A stretch of DNA of 64,000 nucleotides from Anadara kagoshimensis (GCA_021292105.1 CM037869.1:7376204-7440203), one strand, 5' to 3'. Shown: positions 1 to 10,026, numbered from the stretch's first letter. A program made the numbers and translations. The notes: generated by a model from the letters alone, not told the origin.

Positions 1-1022
1 ATCTCTTTTGTGGATCTAGAAAATTCCTGTAACCTTGCAAAGAAAATTCAGTTGAACCATCCGGTAGTGTATTGACAGTCTGGATAAACAAGATAAAAGT
101 TGCCTTTACTCTTGTATCTTCTTTTAAAGGCACTGTGTACACAACAAAACTTTTCAAAAGCGGCATTTCGAATTTCTACTGAAGTGTTGTGTGTCTTTGA
201 AAATGGTCAAACCAAAACACAACCACCAATTGCAGACAGATTTGTGGCACTGATTCTTATAAATGCGCTAGCTTTAAAATGTCCATGGGTGACCTTTACC
301 TACATTGGAATATAAAGTATCAAAAATTTCAGTTTAAAAATAAGTAAATATGGATAATAAATAAATTTTTAAAAAATCTACGAAATATATGATTTTGGAC
401 ATATAATTTTGTATGCGCACATGAATGTAAGTGAGTGCGAGCAATGTTTCGAGATATATGACTATCTAGATAATGCCTTAAGTCCTTTGACAAGCTCTGC
501 ATTTTGTTGAAGTTTCTAAACAGAGAGAGAGAGGTGGTTTAAAAACATAATTCATTTACATTTGTGTATCCACTTTCCTTGCTCCCCGAAGATGTGGCTA
601 TCTTTTGCTGGCTTTGACCTTTTGAATCTTTAGTCACATTTCTAATCTTCTTGCGATAATATTCAAATGTTCCAAACCTTGAATATAGAAATGTAAAACT
701 CTAAATGAATTCATAAGCCAAAGGTAACTTTGGGCAGAAAGATAGAGCGGTTATTTCACCAACAGTTGCGGGAAAATGCAAATATTTTAACACTGCAATA
801 TTTCCCAAGGTGACAGTTAATTAATTTGTAAGTTTGAAATAGTGATAATACAGTATTTACCTAGTATTAGGGTTTTGACGTGAGTTTACAACGAAGTGTA
901 TGATAAAAAGCTGACGAGGGCAGTTTTGTTACAATTTTGCAGTAAGGTTTTCATTTTCATAATCAAAAATAAGTTATATGTTTAATTCGTCTATTGTAAA
1001 ATAATGTAACATACAACAGCAA
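1..1022. other. Non-coding, no gene seen
   Basis: AT-rich sequence with stops in all frames. The only longer open frame (100-315, +) has no domain, no splice context and no coding-like composition. I see no repeat family here beyond short GA and AT runs. Confidence 0.5.
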
Positions 1023-1030
1023 TATAAAAA
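1023..1030 (+). promoter_or_regulatory. Candidate TATA box (TATAAAAA)
   Basis: TATAAAAA followed by a G run lies about 95 bp upstream of an ATG whose reading frame begins with a signal-peptide-like stretch. The spacing would put transcription start near 1053-1060. This is the only promoter-like arrangement near a plausible start in the first 2 kb. It is a sequence match only, and A/T-rich DNA gives such matches by chance. Confidence 0.3.
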
Positions 1031-1124
1031 GGGGGTTGGTTCATACGTTTATTTTAACCTGAAAACAATCAGATAACGCGAAGTTTGGTTAGAATTAGAC
1101 ACTAGACTTTATACCGGATAAATA

Positions 1125-1322
1125 ATGTCGACTGCGCTAGTCGTCTTTGTGCTTACTGCTTTCTTCTTTCATTGCTATGTATATCCTCCCTTCTCTTTTC
1201 CAGTCGCCTTCCGGCTCAACCATAATTTCATTTCGACAGAGTACGTGGTGAATCGAATTTTCATCAGAATCTTTATAATGAAGAGATGTCAGGGAAGGAA
1301 AAGCACTTCCTGGAATAGTTAG
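1125..1322 (+). CDS. Possible signal-peptide first exon
   Basis: The 65-codon ORF opens with a short polar start and a hydrophobic stretch (MSTALVVFVLTAFFFHCYV) typical of a secretory signal. After residue ~25 it loses any recognisable character, so if it is real the exon probably ends early; a weak GTATAT donor follows codon 18. It lies about 8 kb upstream, on the same strand, of the receptor-like exons at 9072-10026 and could be their 5' exon. That link is inference: no intervening exon was recognised and the phase at the weak donor does not match. The minus-strand ORF over the same bases is treated as a shadow. Confidence 0.25.
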   Translation: MSTALVVFVLTAFFFHCYVYPPFSFPVAFRLNHNFISTEYVVNRIFIRIFIMKRCQGRKSTSWNS

Positions 1323-1504
1323 CACTAAAATCATAAATGTGTATTACAAATGAAAAGATACAAATATTTTTTATCATTACATGTGTGACATTCTTTAACC
1401 GTAAAAATACTAAAATGGCACAAGACACAGAGGATAAAGTCCATATTTTAAACCTTGCCTTTCACTTACAGGGTCGGATAGTACATAACGTGGGAGGCTG
1501 GGAA

Positions 1505-1542
<38 letters not shown>
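1505..1542. repeat. Compound (TG)n(AG)n microsatellite
   Basis: About twelve TG units run directly into about seven AG units with no spacer. This is a simple-sequence repeat, and the ORF crossing it (1337-1555) is an artefact of the repeat. Confidence 0.95.
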
Positions 1543-2093
1543 GAGTCTTACGTAAATCATTTAATGTTAAATCCTGGTTATAAACAAGCGGAAATAAGAT
1601 TATGGTATCCTCTTCATCTTCTGAATTTCTTATCGGAATACACATAGAGGCCCTTTAAAGTATAAAATTCAGTAATTAACGTGAAGAAATATTAAGCTGA
1701 ATTTAACAGATGTCGTATACATCACAAAAGTGAATTATTATATCTCATTTTTTCAGTGTATGTGTACTTCTTTCGTTAAATTGATTCTTGAATGAAACTT
1801 TGCGTTAAAATTTGTCTTTTTTTATCGAAAAGTTAAAAAATCAAGTAAAATTTCAAATATACTTACATTGTGAAAAATACCTTTCTCTACACTGCAGATC
1901 CCGTCCTTTCTTTGAACGCGCGAAAAGCAATTTTACGGTAAGGTTATGTTCATTTTATCTTTTTGATTTACGATTTTATTATCAGTAACATTATATACTG
2001 TTTCTGTTTCATCTCTATAACTTAAGTCGAGTTTTTATGTCAAGTATTGTTTGAAATTGTGAACTTATATGGGGGAAAATTCAATAGTGTTCC
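1543..2093. other. Non-coding, nothing recognised
   Basis: AT-rich sequence, stops in all frames, no repeat or RNA signal identified. Confidence 0.5.
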
Positions 2094-2147
2094 GTCATGT
2101 GCTGTTTTATTTTAATTAAAATAATGCATTCAAAAACAGCACATGAC
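2094..2147. repeat. Short inverted-repeat (hairpin) element
   Basis: Perfect 15-bp arms GTCATGTGCTGTTTT (2094-2108) and its complement (2133-2147) flank an AT-rich 24-nt loop. The size and AT-rich core suggest a miniature palindromic element. A similar but unrelated-in-sequence design with GTCAT ends recurs at 49113-49224. Confidence 0.7.
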
Positions 2148-2330
2148 AATGTTTTATTAATTACTTATACATCATTATTGTACACAAGAGAAGTGTAATT
2201 TCCTTGTATATTAAGTCGATCACAAAATTATGTGAAAAACTTTAACATTTGATCACTTGCACCTGCATACACTACTTATGACCTTAACCTTGACCATGAT
2301 GATTAATGACGCGGGTATAAAGAGTTGTAG

Positions 2331-2449
2331 GTTGACAGAGTAAAATGTACATGTACAACCTACATACTTTTTAGTATGTACGTTAACAGAGTAAAGTGTA
2401 CATTTCATTGTACAACCTACACACTAATAAGTATGTAGGTTGACGGCTG
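2331..2449. repeat. Short local direct repeats
   Basis: Two degenerate units, each opening with GTT(G/A)ACAGAGTAAA and containing TGTACAACCTACA, followed by a partial third at 2438. Each unit also holds short palindromes (GTACATGTAC). No coding potential. Confidence 0.6.
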
Positions 2450-2465
2450 ATATCGGTCATCGTAA

Positions 2466-3639
2466 TATAGGGACTTGTCAAGTCTGCATTACGACCGACC
2501 AGTATGGTCGGTCATTAATTTTCATTTAACACTGTTGACAGCTTTAATTACTTCTCCAGATACAGCTTACAAACTGAACTTAAATGTCCCTAGCAAAATA
2601 TAATTCAATTACACATACTGGGTCAGTATAACTCATTGTTTTATTTAACATCATAGTATTTACAAATGCAATAGATTTTGGTTTAAAACAATTATCTTAT
2701 AAAGAGATTAGAGGAAACCAGAAAAAGGCCATAGAGGCATATTTACAAAATAAAGATGTATTTTTTGTGTGTCGAACTTTAGTTCAAAGATGCATAGCTG
2801 CTCTGTGTTGTTCTAAATCTGTTTCCAGATTAGATAAATCAATGATTAGATCAACTGTATTCTCTGGATTACCCCTTAGCATGTCAATTGATCCCTGTGT
2901 TTCCTTAATCTGATTCTGCAGTCTGTCCTCAATGTAGGTATCTTGCGAAACTTGCTGACCCCAAGACATCAGTTCAAGGTTCCAGTCCTCGCCAAACTTT
3001 TCAGCCCTGATAACTAAGACAGTCGTATGTTGCATTAAACCTTGTAAATGTGGACTTTTAACACCCATCCTTTATTAAAATGATGCTGTTTAAATGCTAC
3101 AGTAATTGATTTCAGAATATTTTTATCCGTTTTTCTGAAAACAGAATTGGTTTCTTTTGATGACAATGTTTTTATTTCATGTTGTACTGTTTGTATTAAA
3201 TCTATCTTACAAAGTGTTTTAGTTGGGTATTTCCTGAAGTGCAAGCCAGTTTTTGGTGATTGTTCAGAGACACAGCCTCAAAATAGGTACATATAACTGT
3301 CCGAGAAAATACAGTTTTCTGAGACCCATGAAAAAAGTTTTCTAATATAATCACTTTTTTCTGTTTTGTTACCACATACTATACCCACAATTAGTTTTGT
3401 TCTTGGAGTATAATTTATAAACTTAAAAAAAACTTTTTTGGTGTTGATGAAGCCATAAAGAATACATTAAGAATTGTGTTAGTGAGTGTTTGTAATATAT
3501 ACACCAAGCGTGTGCTGGACCACATTGTATTGTTATTAAATCTTGACTGTACAGTGTTATCATTTGATTTTTTGACTTCTAATGCCACTCAAATATAATT
3601 GTTAGCAAGAGCTTCATGCAGACTTGACAAGTCCCTATA
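2466..3639. mobile_element. DNA transposon-like element with perfect TIRs and TA flanks
   Basis: The ends carry the same 24-bp inverted repeat, beginning TATAGGGACTTGTCAAGTCT at 2466 and found as its complement up to 3639, with no mismatch. If the outer TA on each side is a target duplication, the element is 2468-3637 with 22-bp TIRs, which fits TA-inserting superfamilies. Just inside the left end is a perfect 8-bp-arm hairpin (2492-2512, GACCGACC/GGTCGGTC). At 1.17 kb it holds only two overlapping minus-strand ORF pieces, so it is probably non-autonomous or internally deleted. The superfamily cannot be named from what is visible. Confidence 0.65.
2784..3244 (-). pseudogene. Uncharacterised coding remnant inside the TIR element
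   Basis: Two overlapping minus-strand frames (3244-3035 and 3068-2784) look like one interrupted coding sequence. The first ends in a Lys-rich stretch and the second continues as a charged, helix-prone segment (WNLELMSWGQQV, then repeated Asp/Glu/Leu). A single frame change near 3050 would join them. No domain was recognised and no catalytic triad is visible, so it is not a complete transposase. It may be a C-terminal piece of the element's own protein. Confidence 0.35.
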
Positions 3640-3712
3640 GTCCCGGGTTTTGATAGTAAATTGACTTTTGTCAGTTGATCTCTGGGGCAAGATATTGAAA
3701 TTAATGATTTAA

Positions 3713-3733
3713 TATAGGGACTTGTGCAAGTCT
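3713..3733 (+). repeat. Third, imperfect copy of the TIR sequence
   Basis: TATAGGGACTTGTGCAAGTCT matches the 2466 TIR except for one inserted G. It lies 74 bp outside the right end of the element and immediately before the LINE fragment. It could be the end of a second, older copy of the same family. Confidence 0.6.
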
Positions 3734-3739
3734 AGTGTA

Positions 3740-3928
3740 GTTATTAAAGATCTTTACAGCGACCACATTCATATCAATGTAAATGGCACCAAACGTTTAA
3801 GTTCAAATATCACATGTCATGCACATACTATTCTAAACACATCTACCAGAAAATCAAATTTTTACAAGGAGAGGTTATCAGGGAGGAGAATGAACTACAA
3901 TTCATTTCGACTTTGCACACTTGTGTAA
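3740..3928 (+). pseudogene. LINE ORF1 C-terminal (SGNH/esterase-like) fragment
   Basis: The motif LYSDHIHINVNGTKRLSSNI matches the C-terminal catalytic block of SGNH-type esterases, D-x-x-H-x-N followed by G and a small helix, which CR1/L2 LINEs carry in ORF1. Only this C-terminal part is present; the 5' portion is lost at the boundary with the TIR-like sequence at 3713. The stop is at 3926-3928, and the endonuclease ORF starts within 160 bp, the usual ORF1-ORF2 order. Confidence 0.55.
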
Positions 3929-4079
3929 ATAAAATACTACTAACTTAGATCTTAGTCTAAATCCATTTGAAATTAAACAACTTATGCAATATGTACTTTG
4001 TTATTATTTAATGTTTTTGTGTACCGCATTTGCATTTTTCAATACTAACACTAGTGTAGTGTCAAATCCATTTTGTTTT

Positions 4080-5969
4080 CAAGATAAAGGTTTAAATATT
4101 TTACATCTTAACATTCAACATTTACTCCCAAAACTTGATGAACTCAAATATCTTGTTAATGCATATGAATGTAATGTAGATATTATATTTTTTTGTGAAA
4201 CTTATCACAATAGCAGTGTTTTAGCGAAAGAAATTAATAATCAAAATTTTTAGAAACACTCTTGGTAAATATACAGGTGAAACACTGGTAATGTATGTGT
4301 CTTCTAGTTTAACGACCGTAAGAAGACTTGATCTAGAACATATTGGGTTTAGAAGTAATGGGGTTAGAATTATTTTTTAAAAACCAAAATCCAATTATAA
4401 TTGGTTATATTTATCGATCACCATCAAGTCCTGTATCTTGGATACAGAATTTTGAAGAAATGTATCTTTTTGCAGAAAAAGAAAACAAAGAAAGTATTTT
4501 AATTGGGGATTTTAATTTTGACCTTTTAAAAAAATCGATGCACATCGTGGTTAAATTTTGTCAATTTATTTGGTCTTACTCAGGTTGTTGATAAAGCTAC
4601 TCGTGTAACTAAAACATCTAGCACATTAATAGATCATGTTTATACTAATACACCTGAAAATATAAAAAATGTCCCTATTTATTCCATAAGTGACCATTAC
4701 CCAGTATGCATTACACATAGGCGTAAAAACGCCAAAGATTCTAAACATAATCATACAGATGCATGAAAAACTTTGATTATGATCTTTTTAATAATCAGCT
4801 AAGTAAAATGCCTTTTTATATTGTTTATAACCATACTAATGTTGACGATGTTTTGTCTATTTTTGTCAAATTGATGCTGAATGTTATAAATGTTAACGCA
4901 CCTCTAGTTAGAAAAAGGGTAAAAAGAACAAAACAAGCAGAATGGATGAATGAAGAAATTATCAAGTCAATGAAAACCCGCGATTATTTTAAAAAGAAAA
5001 ATAATGATAATGCCTATAGGTACTGGCGAAATAATACTAAATATTTGATAAGCAGTGAAAAATCAATATACTTCTCACGATCTATAAAAAATAATAAGGG
5101 TAATTCTAAGGAAATTTGGAAACATTTACATAATACAATGGGGGAAAAATCTAATACTAATTCAGTTTTCCATTTAAGAGATAGTTCAAATAATATTGTT
5201 ACAAATCCAGCTCAAGTTGGCAACATGTTTCAAACGTTTCTGAGAATTTTACATTTGATGAAAAATCAGATTTAAATGATATAAATTACTCTTATTCGAA
5301 TTTAATCATACCTGATTTTGTTTCGTTTGAAATACCACTTGTTGATTCTAGTTTTGTTGAAAAACAACTGTTGAGTTTAGATATAAAGAAGTCAACTGGT
5401 CTAGACTATATAGGATCAAATTTTTAAAGCATTCAGCAAAGCATATTGCTGAACCACTTACATACATATTTAACCTTAGTATCATTAATTCAACATATCG
5501 GATATCCGTTTTTATTTAAAATGGCCAAAATAATACCAATACATAAGAAAGGTGATAAAGACCGCTTGGATAATTACAGGCCAATATCAATTCTTCCAAT
5601 AGTGTCCAAGATATTAGAACGTCACATTTATAAGCACCTTATATTATTTTTACGTAAATACAATGTACTGTTTAACCACTAAACTGGCTTCAGAGAGAAA
5701 TATTCTTGTCAAACAACTTGATCAGCAATTATTGATGAATGGACAGTGGCTATTGATCAGGGACTATATTTGGCACTATATTTGTCGATTTATCAAAAGC
5801 ATTTGATCTAGTTGACGATAAAATTCTTTTGTCTAAACTAGAGAAAACTAATTTTTCTGTTTATGCTTTACAGTGGTTTAAATCATATTTATACGATAGA
5901 TTTCAAACTGTATCAATATCAAATCATCTATCTTGTGAAAAAGCGGTTAAATCTGGCGTACCACAGGGG
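4080..5969 (+). pseudogene. LINE ORF2: endonuclease and N-terminal reverse transcriptase
   Basis: The endonuclease is recognisable by LNILHLNIQHLLPKLDEL near the N-terminus, GYIYRSPSS and GDFNFDLL in the middle, and TLIDHVYTN...ISDHYPV at its end. A linker (4763-5275) leads into the reverse transcriptase: KSTGLDYIGSKFLK, AKIIPIHKKGDKDRLDNYRP, FVDLSKAFDLVD (motif A aspartates) and SGVPQG (motif B). The frame changes at least four times. The domain is cut off exactly after SGVPQG, so motif C with its catalytic aspartates is missing. Confidence 0.85.
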
Positions 5970-5974
5970 AGAGT

Positions 5975-5997
5975 GCGGGAGGGGTATCCCCTCCCGC
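5975..5997. repeat. Strong GC-rich hairpin
   Basis: GCGGGAGGGG, loop TAT, then CCCCTCCCGC form a perfect 10-bp stem in an otherwise AT-rich region, at the junction between the LINE and the inserted element. It may be a structural terminus or an internal GC-rich segment of the inserted family. Confidence 0.8.
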
Positions 5998-6299
5998 TGG
6001 GGGGCCTCCCCCAGAAAATTTTTTAAATTTTGATGTAAAATGGTGCATTCTGATGAAATTTTCGAACTTTCTGCTACTGCTCCATTGTTTTTATGTTTCA
6101 CGGTTTCAATATGTCTCTTTATGTCTGTTAAGCCTCCATGTGAAATAGTAAAGTCCAAGCGACAGAGTTTACAATGAACAAAATAGCAACTACGTGTCGA
6201 ACTCGCGATGATTCCATTGAATTCTTTTGAATAAGAATCCCTGAATTTTTGCCTTCGTTTCAACGATTTGTTATTCTTTTTTCGGCGATTGATCGGCAT
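5990..6299 (-). pseudogene. BED-like zinc-finger N-terminal exon of a transposase-type protein
   Basis: From an ATG at 6299 the frame gives a basic start, then an aromatic Y...F segment, C-x2-C (CKLCRLDF), ISHGGLTDIKRH and a final H-x4-H. This is the BED/ZMYM-like arrangement found at the N-terminus of hAT-type transposases and their relatives. It then runs into GC-rich sequence with no recognisable domain and no catalytic region, so it is one exon or a truncated copy. It overlaps the LINE on the opposite strand and is part of the insertion, not of the LINE. Confidence 0.55.
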
Positions 6300-6719
6300 C
6301 CATAAAGATAAACAACTTATGTTTAATCACCACCGTCGTGTATAAATTTGCAATTGATCAGTCTGGATCCGATCGTTCAGAAGATTTACAGTTAAATAAT
6401 AAACTTATAAAAGCATAAAACGTTTTAATGATCTAGCACAACAAAGATGTAAACCATTAGTTTTCTCCGAAATTTATGGAAGAGCTCGTTTGTTTTACAT
6501 CAGTTAATATAGGCTTAAGTGGATCTTCTAGACAACTTAAAATAGTAAGTTGGATATGACGTATTCACAAGATGCAGTGCATTTCGTCGAGCAAGGTCTT
6601 AAGTAAAGTTCAAAATAAAAACGAAAAGAGGAAAAACAGGAAATCTAACATTTTTACGGAAAAAGGAACAATTAGGCACAAATCCGGAACGCGGAATTAG
6701 AGTCTCAAAATCGGAATGG

Positions 6720-7429
6720 TTGGCAGGTATGAAAACAAAGTGTATGCTTATATCTTCTGTTAAAAAACTCGCTAATAATAATGCAGCTCTTAATATAAGT
6801 TTTAATACAACTAACATTACACAAGTGGACTCTTATAAATTACTTGGAGTCTTTGTGGATCCCTGTCTGTCTTGGGTAGATCATATAAATCATGTTGTTA
6901 ATTCTTTGTTATGTCTTTTGAGAAGAATAAAAAGGTATTTAGATATTGAAAGTAGAAAACTTTTCTACACTTCTTTAATTTTACCTAATATAGATTATTG
7001 TTTGTCAATTTGGGGTAATTGTCACTCTAAATATCTGGACCTCATTCTTAAACTTCAAAAACGGTCTGCAAGGTTAATACTAGACAAAGATGTTCGTGAA
7101 ACGATATCCATTGAATTATTTAAAGAACTAAGCATGCAAACAATTCACCAAAGAATCCATTATCACAAATCAATTTTAATGTTCAAAGCTGTTAATAACA
7201 TATCTCCATCATATATAAATCTTGTTCTGATTGCAATACATATCAACTTCGATCTAGCCATTCTAACAATTTATTTTTATATAGACCTAATTCAGAATTA
7301 CGAAAATCATCAATTTCATACTCAGGTTCAATAGTTTGGAATTCATTGCCAACACAATTAAAAAATGCGACATCTTTGAAGAATTTCAAAAAGTTATACC
7401 AAAGTACTTTTTACATATTAATTCGATAG
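6720..7429 (+). pseudogene. LINE ORF2 C-terminal part
   Basis: After the insertion the LINE resumes with KTKCMLI, YKLLGVFVDPCLSWVDHI, LFYTSLILPNIDYCLSIWGN and LQKRSARLILD, the standard thumb and post-RT blocks of CR1/L2 ORF2. A frameshift near 7215-7260 precedes the terminal SISYSGSIVWNSLP block and the stop at 7427-7429. The 3' UTR follows to about 7660. Confidence 0.8.
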
Positions 7430-7734
7430 TATTATATTATCTTAACATTTGGTTGCTTAATATATATATTATACTTGTACATAGTTTTATACTTAGAATC
7501 TTAGCATATGTTTTATATTTTGCGTGATTATTATTTTAATTATTTTTAATAACTACATGTAAAGAAATGTTATTTTGTGTTAATAGTATGTAATTACTCA
7601 TATTGGAGGGCCTTATGTAAGATTGGCTCAGTCCAAATAAGCAACCCTAAAAAAAAAGTCATTATTATGATTAGTCTAGTGTGCGTGCAAATGTGCATTA
7701 TGGTCTGTCTTGTGCTAATGTGCAAACGTGGCAA

Positions 7735-7977
7735 CTTTCAGTGATGCAAGCTCAACGAACCGATATGTCGCAGACAAGCATATACCACTCCTCAAAGTTA
7801 CATTATCCTGGCGCTAAGTGAACAAGTTGATACCAGGTCCTCTCAATATCCGAAGCGCCAATTGCAAGGAAGCAGTTTATCAAATTGTAGTTTTATGTAT
7901 GACCGACGGTGTTGGAAACTGTCATCCTGCTCTCGATGCGGACACTCTACCACCGAGTCGCCGAGGCAGTGAGAGGT
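7735..7977 (-). mobile_element. tRNA-derived SINE
   Basis: Read on the minus strand from 7977, the head CTCGGTGGTAGAGTGTCCGC resembles a tRNA A-box region and is followed at tRNA-like spacing by a degenerate B-box. The body (CTGCTTCCTTGCAATTGGCG, then an AGCGCCAGGATAATG block) resembles the body of a SINE family I recognise as widespread in bivalves. It is a decayed copy: the B-box is poor and no clear target duplication is visible. Confidence 0.6.
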
Positions 7978-8237
7978 AGTGTGTGTTAAAGAAAATGAAA
8001 CAAAAAAAAAGGAAAGTTGCAGTTGAAATAAATGTACTTGATAGAAATAAAAAAGCTCAATACAAGTTATTATCGATTATAAAACCCCAATTTTTTTTAA
8101 ACAGGACCTCGCCATTCGAAATGAGAACTCTACAAAACTTAAAAATTAATATTTTTGTTAGGGAAAAATTCTACCAAATTCTACCGCCCCTTCCTTTCAA
8201 CCACGTATTTATGTCATGATAACAAACCCGCGTGTGT

Positions 8238-8395
8238 CAGAATTTGCATATTTGTCAATGGATCGCTATGATTCGATTAAGCTTTTAGAGCACCCCCCCC
8301 CTTACCTAAATAAAGACCTTGATTGGTTAATAGAAGTGTCTTTTATGTTTCTACACCCCCAAAGGTCAGAATATGCATATTTGTCAAGGGATAGC
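8238..8395 (+). repeat. Two-copy local repeat
   Basis: Near-identical 29-bp segments at 8238-8266 and 8367-8395 (CAGAATTTGCATATTTGTCA against CAGAATATGCATATTTGTCA, then a GGATxGC tail) lie about 129 bp apart with C-rich runs between. This is probably a degraded tandem repeat and not coding. Confidence 0.6.
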
Positions 8396-8404
8396 AAAGA
8401 CTAA

Positions 8405-9070
8405 AGTTTTTAGATTTACCATGTAGATCTATGCAAATTTAGCATTCTCAGTAATTTGACAAGTACGACACGAGATGTCAGGCCTAAATCCATATACACA
8501 AAATCATCCATGTAATGCACACAATGAGAGTTGAAATAAAAAAGTAAGGGTTGATGAACATTACTGTTTACAACTTGGCGAGTTTGTTTCGTTTCTAGAC
8601 ACCCCCCTTATTTTACGATAGCGTATTTACTTAACCCGCAGTATTTAAACAAGTAGTTATAACATAAAAGAAATAAAACAAAGACTTAACTCACCGATTT
8701 GATCCCCATAAGAATCCTGTTAGAAAAACATATCTAGTGAATCCCATCATTTTAATATATAACATTTCAGCCCCATAATGTTCAGACACTTCGGATACTT
8801 TTCAGATTGATTCATTTTTCGGACGTAAATTCATTTCAACATTGGTAGAAGTAAAAATATGTTATATCATTACTATTACATTAGCCGAGCAGATGAAACA
8901 AAACAAAACGTACACGCGTGAAGTCCTATTTCGTCCCCAAATATTTCGTACTGGTAGTAGGGGGTCGTTTCAAAAATTATTTGTGTCCTCTTACTTTTTT
9001 TTTTTACAAACGGCCGTCAAAACATTTAATTACGATTGTTTTTTAAAGCATTTTTTTCCATTTTAATTTA
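8405..9070. other. Non-coding, probably intronic
   Basis: AT-rich, no recognisable domain. The open frame at 8842-9066 ends in poly-pyrimidine-rich sequence that looks like the branch/pyrimidine tract before the exon starting at 9072. Confidence 0.45.
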
Positions 9071-9071
9071 G

Positions 9072-9194
9072 GATCTTCAACCAAAAGTATCCTCACAAGC
9101 ATTGGCCATTCTAGTACAAGCATCACTTCTTCTAACCCAAGTGTTAGCACACCTCATATAGAAACTACTTCTGATATATCTTCTATATCCAGCA
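9072..9194 (+). CDS. Ser/Thr-rich internal exon of a receptor-like gene
   Basis: The exon lies between an acceptor (TTTAATTTAG at 9071) and a donor (GTAAGC at 9195). In the open frame it encodes a Ser/Thr-rich stretch (SSTKSILTSIGHSSTSITSS...), typical of an O-glycosylated extracellular stalk. It begins and ends in phase 1, the class common in extracellular modules. Phase matches the next exon if that starts at 9628. No upstream ectodomain exon was recognised; those could lie further left, beyond inserted elements. The call rests on splice signals, phase and composition only. Confidence 0.45.
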
Positions 9195-9627
9195 GTAAGC
9201 ACAACTGTTTTTAGATATATTAAAATGATTAAGAAGTGTTGAAAATTGTAAACAACATATTACATAGGGATACATAATAATGTGAAGTTATCTACACCGT
9301 ACAGGAAACGCATTGCTGTTTTTAAAAATATTTGGAAATTGTCAAAATAAGTTAATACCTGTAAATAACACATTCTCAATAATGTGAAACATGCGAGTCA
9401 TTGTTACCGAAAACATTTATATTTTAACACGTGTTCTATAAATACGTTTATTAAAATTTTAAAAGGAATGAAAAAATTGTGTCTGGTCAAAACTAATACA
9501 TAACAATGAACACACGAGGTGTAAAAACTCTCGATTTTGGGACCACCAATGAAATAAATTGACAAAACGAAGTTCAATATTCAATAAGTTGATATTATTT
9601 TATGTTTTATATAGGTTAACTAGGTAG

Positions 9628-9860
9628 TACCGTCTTCATCCACAATTTCACCTTCCTCAACACTACCCAACCTTTCCCTACAGACCACAAGCACTTCTCA
9701 CAATAATGTTGGTAAGGATTCATTTAATTGGCACTATTTACTCATTTCTGCATTAACCATAATTTTTGCTTTTGCTGTGTTAATTATTTATGTAATCAGA
9801 AAACAGAAATCTAGAAGGAAATACACAACAAACAATTTACCAAATGTTCAGTGCCGGTGA
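9628..9860 (+). CDS. Stalk and transmembrane exon of the same receptor-like gene
   Basis: After an acceptor (CTAGGTAG ending at 9627), the phase-compatible frame encodes a second Ser/Thr-rich stretch, then WHYLLISALTIIFAFAVLII and a basic stop-transfer (RKQKSRRK), a textbook single-pass segment. The frame stops at 9858-9860, just as the next frame opens into an acidic, Tyr-bearing tail (9844-10026). A GTAAGG donor at 9714 and CAG acceptor at 9799 would remove an 86-nt piece containing the transmembrane segment and would restore the tail frame. The alternative is a single-base frameshift near 9843-9857 in a decayed or misassembled copy. Confidence 0.5.
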
Positions 9861-10026
9861 TAACAGTGATTCATTTGATGATGAAGTAATTACTTCTGAC
9901 GATAATGTTGATGCAACAACATTGAAACACGTTTATCAAAAAAGTGAAACTTCTATTAGTGTCACAAGTCATGTGTATGACGAGATTTCTAGTCGCGAAA
10001 GTGTAATTAATTATACATATATATAG
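9800..10026 (+). CDS. Cytoplasmic tail with ITAM-consensus C-terminus
   Basis: Open from 9800 in phase 1 and including an ATG at 9844, this frame encodes an acidic Asp/Ser-rich segment and ends YDEISSRESVINYTYI, followed directly by TAG. That is YxxI-x8-YxxI, the immunoreceptor tyrosine-based activation motif spacing, placed at the extreme C-terminus. A further Tyr (HVYQK) lies upstream. With the stalk and membrane segment just before it, the simplest reading is a type I membrane receptor that couples to an SH2 kinase. The frame offset from the membrane segment means it may be pseudogenic or alternatively spliced. Confidence 0.5.

Larger units (their letters stand above)
5964..6717. mobile_element. 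Insertion interrupting the LINE reverse transcriptase
   Basis: LINE homology stops after SGVPQG (5969) and resumes near 6725 with the KTKCMLI block. About 0.75 kb of unrelated DNA replaces the palm motif C region. The left part is GC-rich (CAGGGGAGAGTGCGGGAGGG) and holds a strong hairpin, and the minus strand encodes a BED-like zinc finger. I could not find a matching inverted terminus or target duplication at the right edge, so a 5'-truncated or rearranged DNA transposon (hAT-like) is an inference. Confidence 0.55.
3722..7660 (+). mobile_element. CR1/L2-like LINE, 5'-truncated and broken
   Basis: In order it carries an esterase-like ORF1 tail, an APE-type endonuclease, the reverse transcriptase fingers and palm up to motif B, an unrelated insertion, then the thumb/C-terminal region and an A-rich 3' end (AACCCTAAAAAAAAAG at 7644). 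ORF1 esterase plus APE endonuclease is known of CR1/L2-group LINEs. Several frameshifts and the loss of the RT catalytic YxDD region make it inactive. It sits between a signal-peptide-like ORF and receptor-like exons and may be intronic. Confidence 0.8.

Noticed and set aside
1337-1555. ORF ending CVCVCVCVRERERS
   Set aside because: Produced by the TG/AG microsatellite.
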